Below, piece after piece: positions 52,500 through 62,305 of a DNA stretch of 64,000 nt. The notes under the pieces were generated by a model that was not told the origin of the DNA, searched no databases, and saw only the letters and a program-made list of their open reading frames with translations. A program made the position numbers and the translations under genes. Every line of letters begins with the position of its first letter. The stretch's first letter is position 1. The stretch comes from an uncultured Alphaproteobacteria bacterium (lineage in GTDB: Bacteria; Pseudomonadota; Alphaproteobacteria; RF32; CAG-239): contig CAKQRZ010000007.1 of the NCBI GenBank assembly GCA_934271715.1, forward strand, positions 46,108 through 110,107, in the 5' to 3' direction.

Positions 52500-53621
52500 T
52501 TAATACACTTTGTTCATATTGCCGTTTTCGTAGCGGTAAATGGCATAAGATTCGCTGGTGCTAGGCGCGCCGTTATGAAACATTTGGCTGCCGAATTCGG
52601 TTTTTACGCCTTTGGCAGCTTGATTTGATACTTTGTTGTAGTCAAAAGACTTTGCCGCGTTTACCAAGCTTTTCCATAGATTAACCGCTGAATAGCCGTA
52701 AAGCGACAAGCCGTCGGCGTCAAATCCGTTTAAGCGGAGTTTTACCAGAGTTTCGGCAAATTCCGGATCATCTTCTTTACCGCGCAAAGCCATAAAATAA
52801 ACGCCCTCAATTAAACCGTCCATATATTCAAAAAATTCGCTGCCGGCTGTGTATTTGTTGACAAATACTGCCGTGTCATTGCTGCGGTCTTTCAGCGCAT
52901 ACGCCATTTTGCGGATATTTTTAGGATAGCCTAAAACAAACGCCGCCGTATTGCCGTCTGCTAAAACCTGCGCAGCCAGTTTTTTATAATCCTTGTTTGT
53001 AGCTTCATAAGTATAAGAAGTTAAAACAACCGATTTACCATGCTTGCGGAATTCTTCGCTGATAGCTTTGGCTTCTTCCGAACTTTCGGCGTCCTCAGAA
53101 TTATATATAACCGCAACTTGCGAACCGGCCATATTGCTGTTGTAATAATCAAAAAAGTCTTTAGCCTGCTGATTGGTGTAGCCCAGCATTTTTACCAATC
53201 CCTTTTTAATGGTTTTGGCTTGGGTATAGTTGACGGTAGTCGGAATAATCTGAAACAGCTGCCCTTTGGCATAAATATCGGCTATTTTATCAAAAGAATT
53301 GGCGCAATACGGACCAACCACCAGCTTTATGTTTTTTTGTTTCAAAATCGTCAGCATCTGCGCCGTAGAAACGGCCACGCCGTCGCTGCATTGGTCGTCA
53401 ATCGCCAGAAGCTCCAGCCTTTTGCCCAGCAAGCCGCCGCTGTTGTTAATTTCTTCCACAGCACGCTGCACGCCTTTGGTCAGCTCAGTCCCCTGCTGCT
53501 GATATGATCCGGCTTTAGGCACGATTAAAGCAACAGTAACACTCTCTGCCTTTGCCGTATTCGGCAGACACATTGCGGCTAAACTCAAAAATATAACTAA
53601 TCGGCGCAGCATTACGGCCAT
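52500..53621 (-). CDS. Periplasmic branched-chain amino-acid-type binding protein
   Basis: 373 residues. Signal peptide (RRLVIFLSLAAMCLPNTAKA) and a Leu/Ile/Val-binding (Peripla_BP_6) fold: SVTVALIVPKAGSYQQQGTE, LLGKRLELLAIDDQC near 68 and VVGPYCANSFDKIADIYAKG near 105. It would bind an amino acid or amide for an ABC importer, but no permease or ATPase is adjacent, so it may serve a distant transporter. ATG 53621 or 53612 are both possible starts. Confidence 0.85.
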   Translation of the reverse strand: MAVMLRRLVIFLSLAAMCLPNTAKAESVTVALIVPKAGSYQQQGTELTKGVQRAVEEINNSGGLLGKRLELLAIDDQCSDGVAVSTAQMLTILKQKNIKLVVGPYCANSFDKIADIYAKGQLFQIIPTTVNYTQAKTIKKGLVKMLGYTNQQAKDFFDYYNSNMAGSQVAVIYNSEDAESSEEAKAISEEFRKHGKSVVLTSYTYEATNKDYKKLAAQVLADGNTAAFVLGYPKNIRKMAYALKDRSNDTAVFVNKYTAGSEFFEYMDGLIEGVYFMALRGKEDDPEFAETLVKLRLNGFDADGLSLYGYSAVNLWKSLVNAAKSFDYNKVSNQAAKGVKTEFGSQMFHNGAPSTSESYAIYRYENGNMNKVY

Positions 53622-53742
53622 ATTCCCTTTATTTATTTTGTGCCTAATATATAGATGTAAATTTGTAATTGCAATAGTTTAATAGCCTATTGCCAAGTGT
53701 TGGGGATTGGTGTATATATAACGGCTGTTTGGAGTTTGTAAA

Positions 53743-56559
53743 ATGTCGGAAAGTAAATATATAGAAATCAGAGGCGCCCGCCAGCATAACTTAAAGAATG
53801 TGGATATAGACATTCCTAAAAACAGTTTGACCGTGATTACCGGACTTTCCGGTTCCGGCAAATCTTCTTTGGCGTTTGACACGATTTATGCCGAGGGACA
53901 GCGCCGCTATGTGGAAAGCTTGTCTTCATACGCCCGTCAGTTTTTGGATTTACAGAACAAGCCGGATGTGGATTCTATTGAGGGATTGTCGCCGGCAATT
54001 TCCATAGAGCAAAAAACAACTTCGCACAATCCGCGTTCCACCGTCGGCACGGTGACGGAAATTTATGACTATATGCGTTTGCTGTGGGCAAGAGCCGGAA
54101 CGCCTTATTCTCCGGCAACAGGACTGCCGATTGAGGCGCAGTCGGTGTCGCAGATGGTTGATAAAATTTTGGCAATGCCGGAAGGTACTAAGCTGATTTT
54201 ACTGGCTCCGATTGCCCGCGGCAAAAAAGGCGAGTTTAAAAAAGAATTTGCCGAATTGCAGAAAAAAGGCTTTCAGCGCGTAAATATTGATGATGAGATT
54301 TATAATATAGAAGAACTGCCGGAGCTGAATAAAAATCAAAAACACGACATTGAAGTGGTGGTGGATAGAATTATTATTAAAGCCGGAATTGAAAGCCGTG
54401 TCAGCCAATCCGTAGAAACAGCGCTTAAATTAAGCGACGGATTGCTTTATGCGGAAAATATGGCGGATAAAAAGCGCCAGACCTTTTCTTCTAAGTTCGC
54501 TTGTCCGGTGTCTGGCTTTACGATTGAAGAAATTGAGCCGCGGTTGTTTTCATTTAACAATCCGCAAGGAGCTTGTCCATGCTGCGGCGGTTTAGGTGCA
54601 AGTTTATATATGGATCCAGAGCTGGTGGTGCCGAACGAAAATTTAAGCCTGTCCGGCGGGGCGATTGCGCCGTGGTCGGTCAGCAGCCATTCTATGTTTT
54701 ATCGGCAGACTTTGGACTCGCTGTGCGAATATCTGGAAATTTCCAATAAAACGCCGTGGAAAGATTTGCCGGCATACGCGCAAGAAACAATTTTATACGG
54801 TTCCGGCAATAAATGCGTGCCGATGGTATATTCCCGTTTTGTAACCGATAAGCCTTTTGAGGGTGTGATTCCGAATATGGAACGCCGCTTTTTAGATACG
54901 GATTCGGCGGCAACCCGTGAAGAGCTGGCGCATTATCAGTCTTCAGCTCCTTGTGAATGCTGCCATGGCAAGCGCTTAAAACCGGAGGCGCTGGCGGTTA
55001 AAATTTGCGGTAAAGATATTATTGAAGCTTCCGACATGTCAATAAAGCAGGCGCTGAATTGGTTTAGCGGGGTAGAAGCGCAGTTGACGCCGCAAAAACA
55101 GGAAATCGCCCATAAAATAATTAAAGAAATTGTGGAGCGTCTGCGCTTTTTGAATAATGTCGGCTTGGATTACCTGACGATGTCGCGGCAGTCCGGAACC
55201 TTATCCGGCGGCGAAGCACAGCGAATCCGTTTGGCCTCGCAAATCGGTTCGGGACTGACAGGCGTTATGTATGTTTTGGATGAGCCGTCTATTGGTTTGC
55301 ACCAGCGGGATAATGATAAACTTTTGGCAACGCTGACGCGCCTGCGGGATATCGGCAACACGGTGATTGTGGTGGAGCACGATGAAGACGCTATGCGCGC
55401 GGCGGATTTCTTGGTTGATATGGGACCGGGAGCCGGTTCCAACGGCGGAAATGTTGTGGCTGCAGGTACGGTTGCCGAAGTGCTGAAAAATAAAAACAGC
55501 CTGACCGCCCAATATCTGACCGGCGAAAAATATATTGCCGTGCCGTCAATCCGCCGTAAAGGCAACGGAAAATTTTTGGAACTGACCGGCGCCAGAACCA
55601 ACAACTTAAAAAATGTCAATTTAAAAATTCCATTGGGTACTTTTACCTGCGTGACCGGTATTTCCGGCGGCGGCAAATCATCGCTGATTTTGGAAACTCT
55701 GTGCAAGGCGATTGACAAAGAACTGAACGGTAGCCGTATTCCAACCGGAAAATATGACAAACTGATTGGTTTGGAAAATATTGATAAAGTGATAGATATT
55801 GACCAGTCGCCGATTGGGCGTACGCCGCGTTCTAATCCGGCTACATACACCGGAGTGTTTACCAATATCCGCGATTGGTTTGCCGGACTTCCGGAAGCCA
55901 AAGCCCGCGGCTACACCTCGGGACGTTTTTCGTTTAACGTTGCCGGCGGACGCTGCGAGGCTTGCAAAGGCGACGGCGTGATGAAAATTGAAATGAACTT
56001 TCTGCCGGATGTTTATGTGCCTTGCGACAGCTGTCACGGCACGCGCTATAACCGCGAAACCCTGCAGGTCAAGTTCAAAGACAAGTCTATTGCCGATGTG
56101 CTGGATATGACAATAGATGACGCTTATCACTTTTTTGAAAATATTCCGGCAATTAAAAACAAACTTGATTTATTGCGCCGTGTTGGCTTGGGATATATCC
56201 ATTTGGGGCAATCGGCTCCGACTCTTTCCGGCGGCGAGGCTCAGCGCATTAAGCTGTCAAAAGAACTGAGCAAAAAGGCTACCGGTAAAACTCTGTATAT
56301 TTTGGATGAACCGACAACCGGGCTGCATTTTGAAGATATCAAGAAACTGCTGCAAGTACTGCAAATGCTGGTAGAGCAAGGCAATACGGTTGTAGTGATT
56401 GAACATAACCTAGACGTGATAAAAACTGCCGATTATATTGTTGACCTGGGTCCTGAGGGCGGCGACGGCGGCGGCGAAATAATCGCAGCCGGAACGCCGG
56501 AAGAAATTGTAAAAGTTGCACGCAGCTACACCGGTAAATATCTGAAAGGCAAACTTTGA
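53743..56559 (+). CDS. uvrA: Excinuclease ABC subunit A
   Basis: 938 residues. Damage-recognition ATPase of nucleotide excision repair. Two ABC modules: Walker A GLSGSGKSS near residue 36 and GISGGGKSS near 640; signatures LSGGEAQRIRLASQIG and LSGGEAQRIKLSKELS; zinc fingers CPCCGGLG/CECCHG and CEACKGDG/CDSCHG. TTGGAGTTTGTAAA precedes the ATG. No LexA box is seen upstream. Stop overlaps the next start (TGATG). Confidence 0.97.
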   Translation: MSESKYIEIRGARQHNLKNVDIDIPKNSLTVITGLSGSGKSSLAFDTIYAEGQRRYVESLSSYARQFLDLQNKPDVDSIEGLSPAISIEQKTTSHNPRSTVGTVTEIYDYMRLLWARAGTPYSPATGLPIEAQSVSQMVDKILAMPEGTKLILLAPIARGKKGEFKKEFAELQKKGFQRVNIDDEIYNIEELPELNKNQKHDIEVVVDRIIIKAGIESRVSQSVETALKLSDGLLYAENMADKKRQTFSSKFACPVSGFTIEEIEPRLFSFNNPQGACPCCGGLGASLYMDPELVVPNENLSLSGGAIAPWSVSSHSMFYRQTLDSLCEYLEISNKTPWKDLPAYAQETILYGSGNKCVPMVYSRFVTDKPFEGVIPNMERRFLDTDSAATREELAHYQSSAPCECCHGKRLKPEALAVKICGKDIIEASDMSIKQALNWFSGVEAQLTPQKQEIAHKIIKEIVERLRFLNNVGLDYLTMSRQSGTLSGGEAQRIRLASQIGSGLTGVMYVLDEPSIGLHQRDNDKLLATLTRLRDIGNTVIVVEHDEDAMRAADFLVDMGPGAGSNGGNVVAAGTVAEVLKNKNSLTAQYLTGEKYIAVPSIRRKGNGKFLELTGARTNNLKNVNLKIPLGTFTCVTGISGGGKSSLILETLCKAIDKELNGSRIPTGKYDKLIGLENIDKVIDIDQSPIGRTPRSNPATYTGVFTNIRDWFAGLPEAKARGYTSGRFSFNVAGGRCEACKGDGVMKIEMNFLPDVYVPCDSCHGTRYNRETLQVKFKDKSIADVLDMTIDDAYHFFENIPAIKNKLDLLRRVGLGYIHLGQSAPTLSGGEAQRIKLSKELSKKATGKTLYILDEPTTGLHFEDIKKLLQVLQMLVEQGNTVVVIEHNLDVIKTADYIVDLGPEGGDGGGEIIAAGTPEEIVKVARSYTGKYLKGKL

Positions 56560-57662
56560 TGAAAAAGCGGCTTTATATAGTACGCCACGGCGAAACCGCA
56601 TATAACGCCAAGGGAATTTGCCAAGGGCAGAAACTTGATGTCGGACTGACGGAAACGGGGCGGCAGCAGGCCAAAATAGCGGCGGCAAAGCTGGAAAATT
56701 TCAACGCCGGCGCACTTTATACCAGCCCGATGCGCCGAGCTTATGAAACCGCGCAAATTATCGGTCATCATTTACATCTGAAACCGCAAGTTCATAATGG
56801 TTTAATAGAGGGAAATTTCGGTATTGCCGAGGGCGTGTCTATGGAAATGGTGCGCCGCTGGCCGGAATTTCCGGATTGGACCAATCCTGATGCGGCTTAT
56901 ATAGACTCACACTATTTAGGCGGAGAAAGCAAGCGGCTGATTCGTGACAGAGCCATGCAGGCTTTGGACGATATCTGCAGCACCTGCATAGCTGATGACA
57001 TAATAATTGTCACACACAGCGCGGTGGCTCGTTTGCTGAATTGGACAGCCGGCAGCACGGTACGCCGGATTATGCCGAACGCCTCCGTTTCCGAACTTGT
57101 CTATGAAGACGGCAAGCTGTCGCAGCAGCAAAACAAACTGTTGCTGCTTTCCTGCTGTGCGCCGTGTTCCTGTGCCGTCATTAAAAAGCTGGCGGAAGAA
57201 GATGCGGATTTTACGGTTGTGTTTTATAATCCGAATATCCGTCCCAAAGAAGAATATGACAAGCGCTGTGCCGAAAATAAGCGGGTTTGCGTACTATACG
57301 GCGTGCCGTTTATAGAACTGGAATATGACAACGAGCGCTGGTGCGGCTTAACCCAAGGTTTGGAAAATGAACCGGAACGAGGCAGCCGCTGCTCGGTTTG
57401 TTTTGAAATGCGCCTGCAGAGAGTTATGGAATATGCCAAAGCTAACGGCTATACGGCAGTTTCTTCGGTTTTAGGCGTATCGCGCTATAAAAATTTGGAA
57501 CAGGTCAATGCTGCGGCACAAAGAGCAAGCCAAACCGTTGATTTTCCGTATCGGCAGATTGAGGGGCGCAAAAACGGTATGCAGGAACTGCGTCAGCAGC
57601 TGATAGAAGAGTTAAATTTGTATAATCAGGATTATTGCGGCTGTAAACCGCGTCATTTATAA
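56559..57662 (+). CDS. Fusion of histidine phosphatase and epoxyqueuosine reductase QueH
   Basis: 367 residues in two domains. Residues 1-~190 are a phosphoglycerate mutase-like phosphatase (YIVRHGETAYNAKGICQG with the catalytic RHG, LYTSPMRRAYETAQ, VTHSAVARLLNW). Residues ~193-367 are QueH/DUF208, which reduces epoxyqueuosine to queuosine in tRNA: LLLSCCAPCSC near 195, FYNPNIRPKEEYDKR, GLENEPERGSRCSVCFEMRL and VSRYKN. The reading frame is continuous across the junction. Translationally coupled to uvrA. The two domains have no known shared pathway. Confidence 0.85.
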   Translation: MKKRLYIVRHGETAYNAKGICQGQKLDVGLTETGRQQAKIAAAKLENFNAGALYTSPMRRAYETAQIIGHHLHLKPQVHNGLIEGNFGIAEGVSMEMVRRWPEFPDWTNPDAAYIDSHYLGGESKRLIRDRAMQALDDICSTCIADDIIIVTHSAVARLLNWTAGSTVRRIMPNASVSELVYEDGKLSQQQNKLLLLSCCAPCSCAVIKKLAEEDADFTVVFYNPNIRPKEEYDKRCAENKRVCVLYGVPFIELEYDNERWCGLTQGLENEPERGSRCSVCFEMRLQRVMEYAKANGYTAVSSVLGVSRYKNLEQVNAAAQRASQTVDFPYRQIEGRKNGMQELRQQLIEELNLYNQDYCGCKPRHL

Positions 57663-57675
57663 AGGAGGATAAACT

Positions 57676-58656
57676 ATGCAAAAAATTATTCCACAGAAAT
57701 TGCAAAAAGGCGACAAAGTGATGATTGTAGCTCCGTCGCGCGGGCTGAAAATCATCGGTCAGGATACACGGCAGATTGCCACGGAAAGACTGCAAAAGTT
57801 AGGCTTAACCGTTGAATATGCGCCGCATACCACCGATGACAACTGGAATATGATGGGTTCCAGCTCAATTTCCGACCGTGTTGATGATATTATGACCGCT
57901 TTTAAAGACAAGTCGGTTAAGGCGATTTTCACCATTATCGGTGGCTTTAATTCTAATCAGATTATTCCGCATCTGGACTATGATGTTATCCGTCAAAACC
58001 CGAAAATTATCTGCGGATTTTCCGACATTACAGCTTTGCTGGCGGCAATTGAGGCTAAAACCGGCTTGGAAGTTTATTACGGTCCGCATTTCAGTTCGCT
58101 TGGTATGAAAAAAGGCTGTGAATATACTTTGGAATATATGGAAAAAATGCTGCTTGCCGATGAGCCGGTAAAAGTAGAGCCTGCGTCTGAATGGAGCGAT
58201 GACTTGTGGTTTATAGACCAAGAAAACCGTGAGTTTATCAAAAACGAGGGTTATTGGACTATTCACGCCGGCAATGCTGAAGGGACGATAAAAGGCGGTA
58301 ATCTCTGCACTTTTAATTTGCTCTTAGGCACAGAATACCGTCCGGCGTTTGAAAAAGACACGGTTTTGTTTGTGGAAGATTTTGAAACCACCAATCCGAC
58401 TGCGTTTGACCGTGATTTGCAAGCTTTGTGCTATCAGCCGGATTTTAAGAATGTTAAGGTTTTGGTTATCGGCCGTTTTCAAAAGAAATCGGAAATCAGC
58501 CGCGAAATTCTGGAATTTATTATCAACAACAAGCCGGAACTGAAAGATTTACCGGTTATCGCCAATGTTGATTTTGGTCACGCCACGCCGATTTTAACCA
58601 TACCTTTAGGCGGACATGCCAAGCTGGAAAACGGCAAGCTTACATTGTCTAAATAA
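57676..58656 (+). CDS. S66 family LD-carboxypeptidase/MccF-like peptidase
   Basis: 326 residues. KGDKVMIVAPSRGL at the N-terminus, nucleophile Ser region ICGFSDITALLAAIEAKTG near 115, FVEDFETTNP near 232 with the catalytic Glu, and NVDFGHATPILTIPLG near 297 with the catalytic His. Cleaves L,D bonds of murein tetrapeptides or detoxifies peptide-nucleotide antibiotics. AAAGGAGGATAAACT precedes the ATG. Third gene of the uvrA unit. Confidence 0.88.
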   Translation: MQKIIPQKLQKGDKVMIVAPSRGLKIIGQDTRQIATERLQKLGLTVEYAPHTTDDNWNMMGSSSISDRVDDIMTAFKDKSVKAIFTIIGGFNSNQIIPHLDYDVIRQNPKIICGFSDITALLAAIEAKTGLEVYYGPHFSSLGMKKGCEYTLEYMEKMLLADEPVKVEPASEWSDDLWFIDQENREFIKNEGYWTIHAGNAEGTIKGGNLCTFNLLLGTEYRPAFEKDTVLFVEDFETTNPTAFDRDLQALCYQPDFKNVKVLVIGRFQKKSEISREILEFIINNKPELKDLPVIANVDFGHATPILTIPLGGHAKLENGKLTLSK

Positions 58657-58664
58657 TCAAAAAG

Positions 58665-58693
58665 ACCGGAGCAAAACTCCGGTCTTAAATTTT
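58665..58693. terminator. Bidirectional terminator between peptidase and ABC exporter
   Basis: AAAAAGACCGGAG-CAAAA-CTCCGGTCTTAAATTTTT. Confidence 0.8.
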
Positions 58694-60984
58694 TATGCCA
58701 GCTGAGTGCGGTATAAAGCGGCGTAAGCGCCTTTCTTTTTCAGCAATTCTTCATGCGTGCCTTTTTCTACAATCTGTCCGTCGTTAATCACAACAATGCA
58801 GTCAGCATTGCGGACTGTGGACAGACGGTGGGCAATAACCAGCACCGTGCGGTCTTTCATCAGGTTGTCAATCGCTTGCTGCACCACCGCTTCTGATTTA
58901 TTATCCAAAGCCGAAGTTGCCTCGTCCAAAATCAGAATCGGAGCGTTTTTAATAAAAGCGCGGGCAATGGCGATGCGCTGTTTCTGACCGCCGGAAAGCA
59001 AAACGCCGCGTTCGCCGATTTGCGTATCCAACCCGTCTTTCAGCGTGCCGATAAATTCGTCTAAGCAAGCGGAATGAATGGCTTTTTGCAGCTGCTCCTC
59101 GCTGACGTTCTGGCGTCCGAACAAAATATTTTCGCGGATTGTGCCGCCAAACAAGAAATTATCCTGAAAAACAATGGCGATATTATCGCGCAGGCTGTTT
59201 ATATTAAGGTTTTTAATATTGACGCCGTCCAGCGTTATGGCGCCGGATTTAACATCGTAAAACCGCGGCAGCAATGATGAAATTGTAGTTTTTCCGCCGC
59301 CGGAGTTGCCGACTAAAGCAATCGTCTGACCGGATTTTATGTTCAGGTTAACATTTTTCAGCACCGGCTTATCTGCAACATATTCAAACGACACATTTTT
59401 ATAACAGATATTTCCCTTGCAATGCTCAACTTTTTCAGCATTTTCGCAGTTGCGGATGGCCGGTATGCTGTTCAGCTTTTCAAAAACGCGCTCCACCGCC
59501 ATAAGGGAAAAAATAACGCCGTTATAGTTATTGCCGATAGATTTTATCGGGTTATACAGCATAACCAAAGAGGTTATAAATGAGGCAAAATTACCGACGG
59601 TAATATCGTTATTTACAATCAGATAGCTGCCGTACCAAATCACAAAGGCAATGCCGAATGAAGATATAACGTGCATTATCGGCGTAATAATTCCGAGTTT
59701 TGTCACCATCTGCACGCCCAAAGAAAACACCTCGTTAACCGTATTTATAAATTTAGCCTTGCAGAAATCATACAGATTATAGGCTGTAATAATGCGGTTG
59801 CCGTTATACGCCTCGTTATAGTGGGTCAGCAAAGAGGCCATGGCGTTGGCGTCTTTGGTAACAACTTTTTTCAAACGCTTGCGAACGCGGGTCAGAGGCA
59901 TCAGCGCGCCGAACATCACGGCCACCGCCACAATCGCCAGCTGCCAAGAGTTATAAAACAGCACGGCAATCAAAGATAAAGATGAAAAGAATCGGGTTGT
60001 AAACATTTTCATATTGCTGAGCAACCCGCTGCAGGCCATCTCGGCGTCATTGTTAAAACGGAACAAAACATCGCCGGAATTGCTGCAGTCAAAAAAAGCG
60101 GCATCGCTGTGCAGAAGCTTGTTAAACAGCTTGCGTTTAACATCCAAGGCAATTTTGTTGCCGACCCAAGTGTTCATATATGTAGCGACATAAGTAAACA
60201 AAGCCTGCAGCACGCTGAACACCACAATCATCAGCGGAATATACATGGTCCAGCCGGTTTGTTTTTCTACCAAAACCACATCCATAAACGGTTTTAAGGA
60301 CCAAGCAATAACCGCGTCCATCATGCCGACAGGAATAGTGATAACCACCGCCAAAACGGCTCTGAACCAATAAGGCTTTGCATACGGCAGAATCAGGGCA
60401 TAATTTTTGAGAGTATAAAAGCCCAACAGCTTTTCTTTGAGCTTTTGCCGGTTGGCATAGGCCGCTAAAAACATTGCCACCAATAGCAAATAGGTCAGCA
60501 GGCTGAAGCATAAATAAGTATAATTTACCTGCCGGTGCAGCGGAAGCAGCCCGCAGTCCGTGCAAACCGTAATTGCCGCCTGCCCGTTCATATTAAAGCC
60601 GACCAGATTGGCGCTGCTGTTTATAATATTTAAGCTTCCGTCAGACACCGGCAGCAGATGTTTAAAGTTTTTTCCGCCGGCAAAAACATCGCCTAAGTTA
60701 ATATAGCCCTGATAGTTGCTGATATTCAGCTGCAAGGCTTGGAGCTGCGCCGTTTTTAAGGGAATTGTATAAAGAGTCTGAACTTCGCTTAAAACCGGAG
60801 ACAAAGAAGCCTGCACCTGCTGTCCGTCCGGCAAGGTTGAGATAACGTCTAAATGCGGCGTGCCGTTTCCGCTTATAAAAAAAGAAAGCTTCTGTTCCGG
60901 ATAAGCATACCAAAAATAGGAGCTGATAAGCAAAATACCAAAAAAACTGCCCGCACCGTATTTTATTAAATTTTTTAAGTTCAT
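58693..60984 (-). CDS. MsbA-like ABC exporter with extra N-terminal periplasmic domain
   Basis: 763 residues from ATG 60984. Residues ~215-505 form the six-helix ABC exporter domain and ~525-760 the ATPase: Walker A VGNSGGGKTT, signature LLSGGQKQRIAIARAF, Walker B ILILDEATSAL and H-loop VIAHRLSTVRNAD. Before it lies an unusual ~190-residue region with a membrane segment (FFGILLISSYFWYAY), a periplasmic-looking beta-rich stretch and a second membrane segment (YLCFSLLTYLLLVAMFLAAY). MsbA-type proteins flip lipid A; the substrate here is inferred only. Confidence 0.85.
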   Translation of the reverse strand: MNLKNLIKYGAGSFFGILLISSYFWYAYPEQKLSFFISGNGTPHLDVISTLPDGQQVQASLSPVLSEVQTLYTIPLKTAQLQALQLNISNYQGYINLGDVFAGGKNFKHLLPVSDGSLNIINSSANLVGFNMNGQAAITVCTDCGLLPLHRQVNYTYLCFSLLTYLLLVAMFLAAYANRQKLKEKLLGFYTLKNYALILPYAKPYWFRAVLAVVITIPVGMMDAVIAWSLKPFMDVVLVEKQTGWTMYIPLMIVVFSVLQALFTYVATYMNTWVGNKIALDVKRKLFNKLLHSDAAFFDCSNSGDVLFRFNNDAEMACSGLLSNMKMFTTRFFSSLSLIAVLFYNSWQLAIVAVAVMFGALMPLTRVRKRLKKVVTKDANAMASLLTHYNEAYNGNRIITAYNLYDFCKAKFINTVNEVFSLGVQMVTKLGIITPIMHVISSFGIAFVIWYGSYLIVNNDITVGNFASFITSLVMLYNPIKSIGNNYNGVIFSLMAVERVFEKLNSIPAIRNCENAEKVEHCKGNICYKNVSFEYVADKPVLKNVNLNIKSGQTIALVGNSGGGKTTISSLLPRFYDVKSGAITLDGVNIKNLNINSLRDNIAIVFQDNFLFGGTIRENILFGRQNVSEEQLQKAIHSACLDEFIGTLKDGLDTQIGERGVLLSGGQKQRIAIARAFIKNAPILILDEATSALDNKSEAVVQQAIDNLMKDRTVLVIAHRLSTVRNADCIVVINDGQIVEKGTHEELLKKKGAYAALYRTQLA

Positions 60985-61122
60985 CGTCCACTCATTGCCA
61001 TATAAATTCAAAATCTGCCCTATAAATAGAATATTTTTTGCCTCAGGGCAATAAGAATATGCCGAATATATGCAATTTCTTAAGCTTTCTGCCCTAAAAT
61101 GCACCCCAACAAGGAGGCAAAT

Positions 61123-62250
61123 ATGCAAATTGACGAACGTATATCTAAATTAGCGAAAAATATTTTGAAAAATTCCGTACAGCTGCAAAAAGGCGAAAAA
61201 ATTTATATTGAAGCTTTCGGAGCCAGCACTAAAGACTTTTTTAATGAGCTGATAAAAGCAACAATCAAGCTGGAAGGCGTTCCGTTTTATTTTTATAACG
61301 ACGCTTCTTTTGAAAAAAGCCTGATTGAGGGTGCGGACAAGCAGCAAATAGAGGCTTATACGGCGATTCACAAGCATTTAATGGAAGAGGCGGATTGCTA
61401 TGTGGCGGTGCGCGGCTATGACGATACTTTTGCTTTGGCGGATGTTAAAGCAGAATATATGGATATGTTCGGAAAAATCTTTCAGGAGCAAGTGCATATG
61501 CGCACGCGTCTGCCCAAAACCCGCTGGTGCGTTATGCGCTGGCCGAATACCAGCATGGCGGCTATGTCCCGCATGTCTTTAAAGCAGTTTGAAGACTTTT
61601 ATTTTAAAGCCTGCCTGCTGGATTACCGCAAAATGGGCAAAGCCATGCAGCCGCTTAAAGAACTGATGGATAAAACCGAAAATGTGCATATAAAAGGCCG
61701 AGACACCGACTTAACCTTTTCGCTTAAGGGCATAAACGCCATTGTCTGCGACGGCAAAATGAATATACCGGACGGCGAAGTCTACAGCGCACCGGTTAAA
61801 AATTCTATCAACGGCTATGTGCAGTTTAACACTGACACCATGTATGACGGCGTGTTTTATTCCAACATCCGGCTGGAATTTAAGGACGGCCGAATTGTTA
61901 AAGGCACCTCGCTGGCAAATAACGATAAATTTCAAAAAATGCTGGACTTGGACGCCGGCAGCCGCTATATGGGCGAGTTTGCTTTGGGTGTAAATCCTTA
62001 TATAACACATCCGATTCTGGATATTTTGTTTGATGAAAAAACCTGCGGCTCGTTCCACATGGCTATAGGCAATTCCTATGAAGACGAAACCAACAACGGC
62101 AACAAATCATCTATTCATTGGGATTTGGTAAAAATTCAGACTCCGGAACACGGCGGCGGCGAAATCTGGTTTGACGGCACGCTGATTCGCAAGGACGGCC
62201 TATTCGTTTTGCCGGAGCTAAAAGGTCTGAATCCGGAAAATCTTAAATAG
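61123..62250 (+). CDS. M29 family metallo-aminopeptidase
   Basis: 375 residues from ATG 61123 (SD AAGGAGGCAAAT). Thermophilic-aminopeptidase type: metal ligands appear in IPDGEVYSAP, GEFALGVNPYI, CGSFHMAIGNSY and SIHWDLVKI, in the family's order across residues ~225-350. Removes N-terminal residues from peptides in the cytoplasm. Monocistronic; the divergent ABC exporter lies upstream. Confidence 0.9.
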   Translation: MQIDERISKLAKNILKNSVQLQKGEKIYIEAFGASTKDFFNELIKATIKLEGVPFYFYNDASFEKSLIEGADKQQIEAYTAIHKHLMEEADCYVAVRGYDDTFALADVKAEYMDMFGKIFQEQVHMRTRLPKTRWCVMRWPNTSMAAMSRMSLKQFEDFYFKACLLDYRKMGKAMQPLKELMDKTENVHIKGRDTDLTFSLKGINAIVCDGKMNIPDGEVYSAPVKNSINGYVQFNTDTMYDGVFYSNIRLEFKDGRIVKGTSLANNDKFQKMLDLDAGSRYMGEFALGVNPYITHPILDILFDEKTCGSFHMAIGNSYEDETNNGNKSSIHWDLVKIQTPEHGGGEIWFDGTLIRKDGLFVLPELKGLNPENLK

Positions 62251-62305
62251 AAATTAAGAAACATCGGCTAAAATGCGGATAATTTAAGTATAGGGAATTA
62301 AAGAC

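Noticed and set aside
53640..53742. LexA box upstream of uvrA
   Set aside because: No GAAC-N7-GAAC or GTTC-N7-GTTC was found in the upstream region.
60137..60565. Alternative frame inside the ABC exporter gene
   Set aside because: Out-of-frame reading of a strongly conserved exporter; no independent start signal.
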